A stretch of 36,039 bases of DNA. Origin: Chloroflexi bacterium RBG_13_51_36 (GTDB lineage Bacteria; Chloroflexota; Dehalococcoidia; GIF9; AB-539-J10). The notes below the pieces were generated by a model that did no database searches, was not told the DNA's origin, and was given only the letters and a program-made list of their open reading frames with translations. This document shows positions 22,025-29,287 of this stretch, piece by piece. The DNA is taken from positions 1-36,039 of the forward strand of contig MGMS01000033.1 of NCBI GenBank assembly GCA_001796515.1, read 5' to 3'. A program made the position numbers and the translations under genes. Position 1 is the stretch's first letter; each line of letters opens with the position of its first letter.

Positions 22025-22753
22025 ATGATTTACTATCAATCCGTGAAGCTGACGGAGTATTTCTATTGCTATGTATGGCAAGGTCGAGGAAATAACTGCA
22101 ATGCCATTCTCTGGCCCTCGGTCTTGAGGGGCGAGCATCCGCACGTACTGGTCGATCCTGGACATGTCAGGAATGAGCTTGGCGAGCCCTGTTTTGACTC
22201 GCTGGCTCAGGCTATGGAGAAGGACGGCTTCAAGGTGAAGGACATCGGGCTGGTGATTGGCACTCACAGCCATCCCGACCATATTGAAGCTGCCGATTTG
22301 GTCGTGGAAAAAAGTGGTGCTCTGTTTACTCTGTCGCGTGAAGAGGATGAATTCTATCGCACTATGGGGAAGACGTTCTTTCAGATGTTTGGTAGTAAGC
22401 CGCCGCAGGTCAGTCCCTTCTTTTATCTGAAGGAAGGCGATTTGTCTATGGGGGCCAAAGACAACAAGATGGCGGTCAAGGTCTTCGTTACCCCGGGACA
22501 TTCTCCCGGTTCTGTTTCCCTTTATCTGGAGCAGGATAAGATATTGATAACGGGCGACGTGATCTTTGCCGGCAGCATGGGCAGGACCGATTTCCCCGGT
22601 GGCAGCCCTTCCCTGCTGCGTAAGAGCATCGATGAGTTGTCTCAGCTTGATGTGGAATACCTTGTTCCCGGTCATAGCACCGAAATGGGCAACATAGTTG
22701 CCGGCAAGGACAAAGTAAAGCGCAACTTCTATACAGCCAAGATGTTTATTTAG
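22025..22753 (+). CDS. MBL-fold metallo-hydrolase (glyoxalase II-like)
   Basis: This 242-aa cytosolic enzyme has the full metallo-beta-lactamase metal set: HSHPDH (His81, His83, Asp85, His86), TPGHSPG (His159), GDVIFAGSMGRTD (Asp178) and VPGHS (His217). The GRTD motif after the bridging Asp is typical of glyoxalase II-like and persulfide dioxygenase-like members, which hydrolyse or oxidise thioesters and thiols using Zn or Fe. The exact substrate cannot be read. It lies 41 nt upstream of a hypothetical gene on the same strand. Confidence 0.85.
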   Translation: MIYYQSVKLTEYFYCYVWQGRGNNCNAILWPSVLRGEHPHVLVDPGHVRNELGEPCFDSLAQAMEKDGFKVKDIGLVIGTHSHPDHIEAADLVVEKSGALFTLSREEDEFYRTMGKTFFQMFGSKPPQVSPFFYLKEGDLSMGAKDNKMAVKVFVTPGHSPGSVSLYLEQDKILITGDVIFAGSMGRTDFPGGSPSLLRKSIDELSQLDVEYLVPGHSTEMGNIVAGKDKVKRNFYTAKMFI

Positions 22754-22794
22754 ATATAATCAAATGCCATAACGCTAATAGTGATGGAATTAGT

Positions 22795-23469
22795 ATGGAG
22801 ACGAATGACAGAATAAAATATGCTCTGGAGCACACGGAATTAGTCCGGGCGCCGCAGCAACACCTGGCCACTTTCGGCAGTTCTGTCATCGATTATTACG
22901 TTGTCACTGAACTCGTGGGAAATGTCAGCGTGGTGCGGGACGGCAAGGTAATTGCGGAAAGGCCCAAAATCGTCACTCCCGCTTACCTGGTCAATGTGGA
23001 AGGCTTCAGCGAGCAGGCCAAGAAATACATAGCCATGATGGCCCGGGAGCGCCCTTATGAATCGGGCGTTTTCTACCGGTATAAGAACGAACCCAAGGGG
23101 ATGAACGTCGTCTCCGAGCCCATGGGGCAGGTGATAGGCAAGCTCAGCTCTCAAATTGAGGAGGGGCAGAACCCCTTAAGCACCATAATCAAGGGGGTGG
23201 AGGAACTATGGGACGTGTCTTTGCTCATGTTCATCTATGAGCTAACTACACGATCGGTTGGCCCCAATGTAGCTGAATTCAGTCGTAGGGGCTTTCTGGA
23301 TATGGATGCCGGTGGTGTGCCACAGGGTGCCCGAGACTACATCGAAGAGCTTTTCGAGCAAGCAAGTCGCAACCTTTCCCGGGCCCCGGAGTTGGTGATG
23401 GAGCTAAACCGCTGGGGTCTATTCCCGGAATATCAAGACCGTTTCTTTGCACTGTTCAGAAGAAAGTGA
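22795..23469 (+). CDS. Conserved hypothetical protein
   Basis: This 224-aa soluble protein shows a beta-rich first half (VIDYYVVTELVGNVSVVRDG; IAERPKIVTPAYLVNVEG), then a helical half (SSQIEEGQNPLSTIIKGVEE; LFEQASRNLSRAPELVMELN) ending FFALFRRK. There are no Cys clusters, signal peptide or membrane segments. TATAAT at 22755-22760 offers a possible promoter of its own, but no good -35 is visible. Function is not recognised; the frame has normal codon use and is very probably real. Confidence 0.75.
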   Translation: METNDRIKYALEHTELVRAPQQHLATFGSSVIDYYVVTELVGNVSVVRDGKVIAERPKIVTPAYLVNVEGFSEQAKKYIAMMARERPYESGVFYRYKNEPKGMNVVSEPMGQVIGKLSSQIEEGQNPLSTIIKGVEELWDVSLLMFIYELTTRSVGPNVAEFSRRGFLDMDAGGVPQGARDYIEELFEQASRNLSRAPELVMELNRWGLFPEYQDRFFALFRRK

Positions 23470-23527
23470 GCCCGCTCTGGTTTTGCATAAAGTTTGCTGG
23501 ATGGTCACGCGCAACCTACAGAGATTA

Positions 23528-23652
23528 GATCCTAAATCCTGAACAAATTCGAAATCCTAATTTCAAAATCCAAAGCCTTCATGTTTTTGGTCATTAGAAT
23601 TTGGGACTTTGATATTGTTTAGCATTTCGTATTTAGTGCTTAGGATTTGTTA
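23528..23652. repeat. AT-rich palindrome related to family A
   Basis: ATCCTAAATCCTGAACAAAT to TTTAGTGCTTAGGATTTGTT form two imperfect arms around TTTTTGGTCATTAG. It lies between convergent genes and lacks the ACAGAGCAAAA core of the capsid-module copies. Confidence 0.6.
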
Positions 23653-23703
23653 TATTCGAGGTCTGAGGCGTGAAGAAATCCTTTCTTTCACGGTTAGGAT
23701 GGA

Positions 23704-24477
23704 CTACATCAGTCCCAGGTACCAGGTTAGTATATTGCTTCCCCAGAGCAATGTTACCATGGCGGCGAGGGCAAGAAAGGGACCGAAGGGAATCGTCTCC
23801 CGTCGTTGTCTCCTTTTTGCTGTCACCAGAGCCACGGCTACAATGCCGCCGGCGATAGCCGCCATAATGACGGCAACCAATACCAGAGGAAAGCCGGTAG
23901 CCAGGCCAATCAAAGCAGCGAGCTTGACATCTCCCCAGCCCATGCCACCACGGGAGACTAGGGCAATCAAGAGGAATATAACAAAACCGATGGCTCCGCC
24001 TATGGCAGCGTTGGCAACCCGCATACCCATAGACTCATTAAGCCAGGGCCAGGGATATAAAGACAGGAGCAAGGCCACTATCATGCCGGGATAAACCACC
24101 TTGTTTAGAATGAGCCCGTGCTCCAGGTCGATGACGAAGATTATGATGAATAGACAGGCATAGAAAGCCATGAAGCCGAGCTCTGCGCGCAAGCCGTAAT
24201 GCCATGCCAAAAGAGCGAAGATCACGCCCGTGGCCAGCTCCACCCAGAACACCCTCCGGGGTATAGGGGCCTGGCAGTACCGGCAGCGACCGTGAAGCCT
24301 GAGGTAGCTAAATACGGGGATGTTGTCTTTAGCGGCTAGCTTGTGCTGGCAAGCTTCGCAATGGGACGGTGGAAGTACAATGGACTTGTTCTGAGGCAGG
24401 CGGTCGATGCACACGTTAAGGAAGCTGCCTATCGCCAGACCCAGAAGGGCGAATAAGATTATCAAGACTATTTCCAC
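23704..24477 (-). CDS. pilD: Prepilin peptidase (type IV leader peptidase, A24 family)
   Basis: This 257-aa polytopic membrane protease cleaves, and in many members N-methylates, type IV pilin-like signal peptides. The N-terminal GSFLNVCIDRLP is followed by a cytoplasmic zinc loop with Cys40, Cys43, Cys65 and Cys68 (HCEACQ, CRYCQAPIP), a feature of bifunctional enzymes. The two catalytic aspartates are present: Asp117 (VIDLEHGLI) and Asp183 (GMGWGDVKL). About seven to eight hydrophobic segments are visible. No pilin genes are in the window, so its substrates lie elsewhere. Confidence 0.93.
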   Translation of the reverse strand: MEIVLIILFALLGLAIGSFLNVCIDRLPQNKSIVLPPSHCEACQHKLAAKDNIPVFSYLRLHGRCRYCQAPIPRRVFWVELATGVIFALLAWHYGLRAELGFMAFYACLFIIIFVIDLEHGLILNKVVYPGMIVALLLSLYPWPWLNESMGMRVANAAIGGAIGFVIFLLIALVSRGGMGWGDVKLAALIGLATGFPLVLVAVIMAAIAGGIVAVALVTAKRRQRRETIPFGPFLALAAMVTLLWGSNILTWYLGLM

Positions 24478-24699
24478 GGGTGCTTATTGTGGACGTATGA
24501 TACCCCGAAGTCAATAGTCAGTAGGTACTGGTGCCAGGCTTAGCTTCTTCTGTGGTTATGACTCTCTCCCCTTGTGCGTGAGAGACAGAATAAGGGCAGA
24601 AGCCACCCGCAGCTAGATCCTCTCTCTTCCTAGGATGGGGTTTATGCGAGATTGTGCAGAAGGCTATGATATGGCTGCCGCAAATCGGAGTGAGTCAGC

Positions 24700-25431
24700 A
24701 TGTCAGCGAAGTATTATGTTGGCTGCAGTGGCTGGCATTACGAACACTGGCGAGGGCTTTACTACCCCGCAGGATTGGCCAAGGCGAAATGGTTGTCATT
24801 CTACGCTCAGCAGTTCAATACTGTGGAGCTCAACAGCAGTTTTTATCGTCTGCCTTCACAGAAAGCTTTCACCACCTGGCGAGAATCCACACCCGGCAAC
24901 TTCCTTTTTGCTGTTAAAGTGAGCCGGTTCATCACGCACATAAAAAAGTTAAGGAATTCAGGTTTCGCGGTGGAGAATTTCCTGTTTCTGGCGACTCTTC
25001 TGGGAGGGAAGCTAGGTCCTTTGTTATACCAACTGCCGCCCAGCATGAAGCGTAACGATGAACTGTTACAGAGTTTCTTGTCTTCATTACCACCGGAGTA
25101 TCAGCACGTAATTGAGTTTCGCCATAAATCATGGATATACGATGCCGTGTTCGATATGCTACGAAGGCACAATATTGGGTTATGCGTTTTTGACATGCCT
25201 GGCTTCAGCTGTCCCCTGGTTGCTACCAGTGACTTTGCCTATGTCCGTTTTCACGGCAGCGAAGGTCTGTATTCCAGTTGTTACTCTACCGAAGAGCTTT
25301 CCCGATGGGCACAAAAAATTGCCCGGTTGGGGCAAAGCGTCGAAGCCACCTATATCTATTTTAATAACGATGCCCAGGCATTTGCGGTTGAGAACGCTAT
25401 GACGTTGAGGAGTCTTCTAAAGACTGTTTGA
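24700..25431 (+). CDS. DUF72 family protein (YecE-like)
   Basis: This 243-aa protein begins with the family hallmark YVGCSGWHYEHWRGLYYP, followed by FNTVELNSSFYRLPSQKAF and FLFAVKVSRFITHIKKL. The C-terminal part has FAYVRFHGSEGLYSSCYS and IYFNNDAQAFAVENA, also typical. DUF72 proteins have a TIM-barrel fold; their function is not established. The start ATG follows GGAGTGAGTCAGC. The 3' end overlaps the convergent uvrC gene by 35 nt. Confidence 0.9.
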   Translation: MSAKYYVGCSGWHYEHWRGLYYPAGLAKAKWLSFYAQQFNTVELNSSFYRLPSQKAFTTWRESTPGNFLFAVKVSRFITHIKKLRNSGFAVENFLFLATLLGGKLGPLLYQLPPSMKRNDELLQSFLSSLPPEYQHVIEFRHKSWIYDAVFDMLRRHNIGLCVFDMPGFSCPLVATSDFAYVRFHGSEGLYSSCYSTEELSRWAQKIARLGQSVEATYIYFNNDAQAFAVENAMTLRSLLKTV

Positions 25432-27217
25432 CCTTCTGGGCCACGGCCAGGTTCAGGCCTTCCGTCCGCCCGAGTTCCTCCAAAGAAGCTCGCCGAATAG
25501 CTTCAATCGAGCCGAACTTTCTGAGCAAGGCCTTCTTTCGCCTCGGTCCGATGCCGGGGACGTCATCCAGAGCGGAAGACATGGCTTCCCTGTGACGCAA
25601 CTTCTTGTGGTAAGTTATGGCGAAGCGATGGGCTTCATCTCGGGCTCTCTGCAGCACATGGAGGGCGGGAGAGTCTTTGGCCATACGAACTGGCTTTGCG
25701 TCGTCGGGTATGAATACCTCCTCGTTTTCTTTGGCCAGGCTGGCCATGGGGACAGAGTCCAGTCCCAGTTCCTGCCTAACCTCCAGGCCGGCGTTAAGTT
25801 GCCCTCTGCCGCCGTCAATGAGGACAAGGTCGGGAGGGATTCCCCAGGCATCTTCACCCGTCAGACCTCGCTTAAACCTGCGCCTTAAGGTTTCCTGAAT
25901 CATGGCATAATCGTCGGCGCCAGCCACAGTTTTGATGCGGAAGCGGCGATAATGTGCCGGCTTGGGACGGCCTTTTTCCAGGACAACCATGCTGCTGACA
26001 GCGAAAGCGCCTTGAATGTTAGAGACGTCATAACATTCTATTCTTTCGGGCAACTCGGGCAGATGCAATCTGTCTTTTAGCTCTTGCAAACCGGAATCCA
26101 CAACATTGGCCCTCATCTCTCTAAACTGGGCAAGCTGTAAGCCCTGGGCGGCATTCTCGGCTGCCGTGTCCACCAGCTTTTTCTTGGCTCCTCGCTGCGG
26201 CACTTGAAGATTTACCTTGCCCCCTCTCTGCCGTCCGAGCCATTCGGAGAGCATCTGCGGCTCGTCTACAGGGTGCTGAAGCAATATCAGTGGTGGAATA
26301 TAGGAAGCAGAAGCATAGTATTGTTTCACAAAACTGGTCATTACTTGCGGGGCAGACTCGCCCTGGATGCCTTCCATAATAAAATGGCCGTGGCCTGCAA
26401 GCTTACTATTGCGAATAGAAGAGAGTTCGACACAAGCCTGCACTCCATCCTGTGCCAGGCTAATGACATCCTTGTCCCCCTTTAGCTTCATCGCAATCCT
26501 CTGCCCCTCTATGACTGCTTCTATGGCCTCTATTTGGTCGCGTAGCAAAGCTGCCCTCTCAAATTGAAGCTGCTGCGCTGCAGCCTTCATCTTGGTGTTT
26601 AATTCGCGTAGAATGAGTTCCTGTTTCCCCTGAAGAAACAGGATGACCTCGTTTATCACGTCACGGTATTCCTGTTTTTCCACTGCCCCGACGCATGGCC
26701 CAAGACATTGGTGGATGTAATAGTCGAGACAGGGCCGCTTGTCGTTGCCGTCGATGCGCTTGCTGCAACTGCGGTAGGGAAAGATCTTCTTTATCAACCT
26801 CAGAGTCTTGCGTACTGAGCCGGCATCGGCGAAGGGTCCGAAGTACCTGGCTTTGTCTTTTTGGACCCGGCGGGTGATGCAGACACGAGGCCAATCTTCT
26901 TTAATGTCTATCTTCAGGTACGGAAAAGTCTTGCTGTCTTTAAGGCTCGCATTGTACCTGGGAGTATATCTCTTTATCATGTCGCATTCCAGGATGAGTG
27001 CCTCTTGCTCAGAATTGGTAACTACGAACTCGAAATCCTGTATTCTGGACACTAGTTGCTGAGTCTTGGGTGGCAGGTTGGAAGGAGTGCCAAAATAACT
27101 CCTGACCCGGTTGTTCAGGCTAGCAGCCTTGCCAACGTAGATAACCTTACCTGTTTTGTCCTTAAGCAGATAGACTCCAGGCTTTGCTGGCAGAGTGCCT
27201 AATTGTTCGGGTTTCAC
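25397..27217 (-). CDS. uvrC: Excinuclease ABC subunit C
   Basis: This 606-aa protein makes both incisions in nucleotide excision repair together with UvrB. Domains in order: GIY-YIG nuclease (GVYLLKDKTGKVIYVGKA, about 14-31), a Cys-containing linker (RSCSKRIDGNDKRPCLDYYI), the UVR/UvrB-binding helix pair (about 205-240), the RNase H-like nuclease with IECYDVSNIQG, LVLIDGGRGQL and HRFAITYHKKLR (Asp, Asp, His), and C-terminal tandem HhH (VPGIGPRRKKALLRKFGS). Length and motifs are normal. No uvrA or uvrB is in the window. Confidence 0.97.
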   Translation of the reverse strand: MKPEQLGTLPAKPGVYLLKDKTGKVIYVGKAASLNNRVRSYFGTPSNLPPKTQQLVSRIQDFEFVVTNSEQEALILECDMIKRYTPRYNASLKDSKTFPYLKIDIKEDWPRVCITRRVQKDKARYFGPFADAGSVRKTLRLIKKIFPYRSCSKRIDGNDKRPCLDYYIHQCLGPCVGAVEKQEYRDVINEVILFLQGKQELILRELNTKMKAAAQQLQFERAALLRDQIEAIEAVIEGQRIAMKLKGDKDVISLAQDGVQACVELSSIRNSKLAGHGHFIMEGIQGESAPQVMTSFVKQYYASASYIPPLILLQHPVDEPQMLSEWLGRQRGGKVNLQVPQRGAKKKLVDTAAENAAQGLQLAQFREMRANVVDSGLQELKDRLHLPELPERIECYDVSNIQGAFAVSSMVVLEKGRPKPAHYRRFRIKTVAGADDYAMIQETLRRRFKRGLTGEDAWGIPPDLVLIDGGRGQLNAGLEVRQELGLDSVPMASLAKENEEVFIPDDAKPVRMAKDSPALHVLQRARDEAHRFAITYHKKLRHREAMSSALDDVPGIGPRRKKALLRKFGSIEAIRRASLEELGRTEGLNLAVAQKVKQSLEDSSTS

Positions 27218-27285
27218 GGCAAATCCATTGTAGCAATTGGCTTGCGTGGAGGCAAAATAGTTTGCATTATGTTAGAATAGCGGTG

Positions 27286-28131
27286 ATGAAGCCGGATATC
27301 GATGCCTTTCTTCAACATTTGGCCCGAGGGAAAGGCTATTCTCAAAACACCGTGGCTGCGTATCGCAACGACTTAACTCAAATGGCAGCCTTTGTTGCGG
27401 CAGAGCAGGCAAAGGGCATAATCACAACCTATGACGGGCTCCTGAAGAGCTATTTGCTCAAACTCAGGGAAAAGAGATACTCTGTGGCAACAACAGCTCG
27501 CAAAGTGGCGTCGGTCAAATCATTCTTCAAATTCATGGTTGATTCCGGGAGAATGAAGGAGAATCCAACAAAGAATTTGCCCTCTCCTCAAGTCAGAAGG
27601 CACGCACTCAATTTCCTATCTCCCTCCGAGTACCAGAAGTTGCTTGCCGAGGCTGCAAAACTGCCTACCCCGGAAGCCAAGAGAGATACAGTAATGCTGG
27701 AGTTGCTTTATGCCACCGGTGTACGCATAAGTGAATTAGTGTCATTGAATGTCAGGAATATTGATCTGGAGCAGAATTCTGTTCATATTGATTCCAAGAG
27801 ACAGGTCCCTTTTGACCATCGCCTAAACTTGATTCTGGGAAGGTTTCTCAGAAGTGATAGACTGGATTTATTGTACGACGAGAAAGAGGAAGCCCTATTT
27901 CTTAACCGACGTGGTAAGAGGCTGACCCGGCAGGGGTTCTGGCAGATTATCAAGGCGTATGCCTCCAGGGCAGGGCTGGGTGGCAAGGTTACACCGCAAA
28001 CCTTGCGTCATAGCTTTGCCAGGCGCAAATTACAGAACGGCGTCGAGCTTCCTCAACTTCAGCATCTTCTGGGGCACGCATATATTTCCAGCACAAGAGT
28101 CTATAAACAATCTGCACCAAGGAGAGGATGA
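27286..28131 (+). CDS. Tyrosine recombinase, Xer-like
   Basis: This 281-aa protein has the SAM-like N-terminal domain (IDAFLQHLARGKGYSQNTVA, about 5-24) and a phage-integrase catalytic domain. Catalytic residues seen are Arg147 (ATGVRISEL), Lys171 (DSKRQVPF), Arg241 (TLRHSFA), His264 (LLGHA) and the nucleophile Tyr273 (RVYKQ). The first residue of the HxxR motif is Gln238 instead of His. The frame is open from 27184, but ATG 27286 gives the normal XerC/D start. TTGCGT and CATTAT (27242-27270, 17-nt spacing) may be its promoter. It overlaps the next gene by 4 nt. Its distance from the capsid module argues for a chromosomal Xer-type enzyme. Confidence 0.85.
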   Translation: MKPDIDAFLQHLARGKGYSQNTVAAYRNDLTQMAAFVAAEQAKGIITTYDGLLKSYLLKLREKRYSVATTARKVASVKSFFKFMVDSGRMKENPTKNLPSPQVRRHALNFLSPSEYQKLLAEAAKLPTPEAKRDTVMLELLYATGVRISELVSLNVRNIDLEQNSVHIDSKRQVPFDHRLNLILGRFLRSDRLDLLYDEKEEALFLNRRGKRLTRQGFWQIIKAYASRAGLGGKVTPQTLRHSFARRKLQNGVELPQLQHLLGHAYISSTRVYKQSAPRRG

Positions 28132-28376
28132 TGGCGAAAAAATCGCGACGTGCTAAAGCTAAATATCGGGCTACGGTTGCGAAACCGGTGCCGGAGAACC
28201 CTGCGCAACAGCTTGGCCCGCTGCCTGCTAAGGTACAATCGCCAACCCGAGTATCTCCAAAATCCCAGGATTTGGCCAGCCGCTATCAATATGTTATACC
28301 CGAAGTGAAGCGCATCGCCATCATTGCCGGCTCGATAATTCTGGTGCTCATAGTCCTGTCTTTTCTTCTCCGTTGA
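28128..28376 (+). CDS. Small single-span membrane protein
   Basis: This 82-aa protein has a strongly basic N-terminus (MMAKKSRRAKAKYRATVAK), a Pro/Gln-rich linker and one C-terminal transmembrane helix (IAIIAGSIILVLIVLSFLL). Its start overlaps the recombinase stop (ATGATGG, either ATG), so translation is probably coupled. AGGAGAGG precedes the start. Function is unknown. Confidence 0.7.
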   Translation: MMAKKSRRAKAKYRATVAKPVPENPAQQLGPLPAKVQSPTRVSPKSQDLASRYQYVIPEVKRIAIIAGSIILVLIVLSFLLR

Positions 28377-28401
28377 CTTCGAGATTCCCAGCTGGTGAAC
28401 T

Positions 28402-29040
28402 GTGGTGGATTTAGAGCGGGCCAAAGAGAGTCTATTCAGCTATCTTGACCACGAAATCGCGGACAAGCGCGTAGTTGAGGCTATGAGGCGTGTTCCCCGT
28501 GAAGCCTTCGTTCCACCGGAGCAATTCAATGCTGCTTATGACGATAGGCCGTTGAGCATCGGATTTGGCCAAACGATTTCCCAGCCGTTGATTGTGGGTC
28601 TGATGGTGGCGGCTTTGGAACTCAAGGGGAATGAGAAGGTGCTGGAACTGGGTACCGGTAGCGGGTATGAGGCTGCGATATTAGCCGAACTGGCTCAGAG
28701 AGTGATTACCGTAGAGTGTGTACCTGAATTGGCGGAATCGGCTGAGCAGGTTCTCGATAAGCTTGGTTACTCCAACATTGAAGTCCACGTAGCCGGTAAG
28801 ACTCTGGGGTGGCCAAAGGGGGCGCCCTACGACGCTGTTATTGTTTCTGCTGGTGCCCCTAGCGTGCCTGAAGTCCTTTTGGAGCAGCTAACCTGGCACG
28901 GCCGATTGGTAATCCCTGTGGGCTCGAGATGGCAGCAAGAGTTACTCAAAGTCACCAGGCTTAGGAAGGGTAACAGGACAGAGAACCTGGGCGGCTGTTA
29001 TTTCGTACCGCTGATTGGCGAAGGTGCCTGGGAGAAGTAA
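28402..29040 (+). CDS. pcm: Protein-L-isoaspartate O-methyltransferase
   Basis: This 212-aa cytosolic enzyme transfers a methyl group from S-adenosylmethionine to isoaspartyl residues in damaged proteins to start their repair. It has RRVPREAFVPPEQFNAAYDD, the diagnostic GFGQTISQPLIVGLM, SAM motif I (VLELGTGSGYEAAILAEL) and PYDAVIVSAGAPSVPEVLLEQL. It starts with GTG; a second GTG follows directly. It is the last gene of a tight run with the recombinase and the small membrane protein. Confidence 0.93.
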   Translation: MVDLERAKESLFSYLDHEIADKRVVEAMRRVPREAFVPPEQFNAAYDDRPLSIGFGQTISQPLIVGLMVAALELKGNEKVLELGTGSGYEAAILAELAQRVITVECVPELAESAEQVLDKLGYSNIEVHVAGKTLGWPKGAPYDAVIVSAGAPSVPEVLLEQLTWHGRLVIPVGSRWQQELLKVTRLRKGNRTENLGGCYFVPLIGEGAWEK

Positions 29041-29079
29041 AAAGGCGAACGAAACTGCAACAGAACTCAGTTGGAAACA

Positions 29080-29108
29080 TTGACTGTGGAATAGGCAGAC
29101 CATATAAT
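29080..29108 (+). promoter_or_regulatory. Strong sigma70-type promoter of the RCC1-repeat gene
   Basis: TTGACT (29080-29085), 17 nt, TATAAT (29103-29108). It lies between pcm and the surface-protein gene and would give a leader of about 170 nt that carries no recognised gene. Confidence 0.65.
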
Positions 29109-29287
29109 CCATAAACCAGAGACTTCACAGAGAAACTAAACTCCATTGGGGCCAGCTAATTGTCGCCATCAACCCACGTGAGAAGGAAGGTGTGAGGGTC
29201 TCAAGATTTCTCCGTCGCCCCCGGGGCGGCAACCTCAGAGTGAAGAAGGGAATCATCGAACAACCATGGTGGATAATAGGAGATGAC

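Noticed and set aside
27286-28131. The tyrosine recombinase as integrase of the phage module
   Set aside because: It lies 6 kb beyond the module among housekeeping genes, forms a tight run with a membrane protein and pcm, and no att-like direct repeats or tRNA gene are visible.
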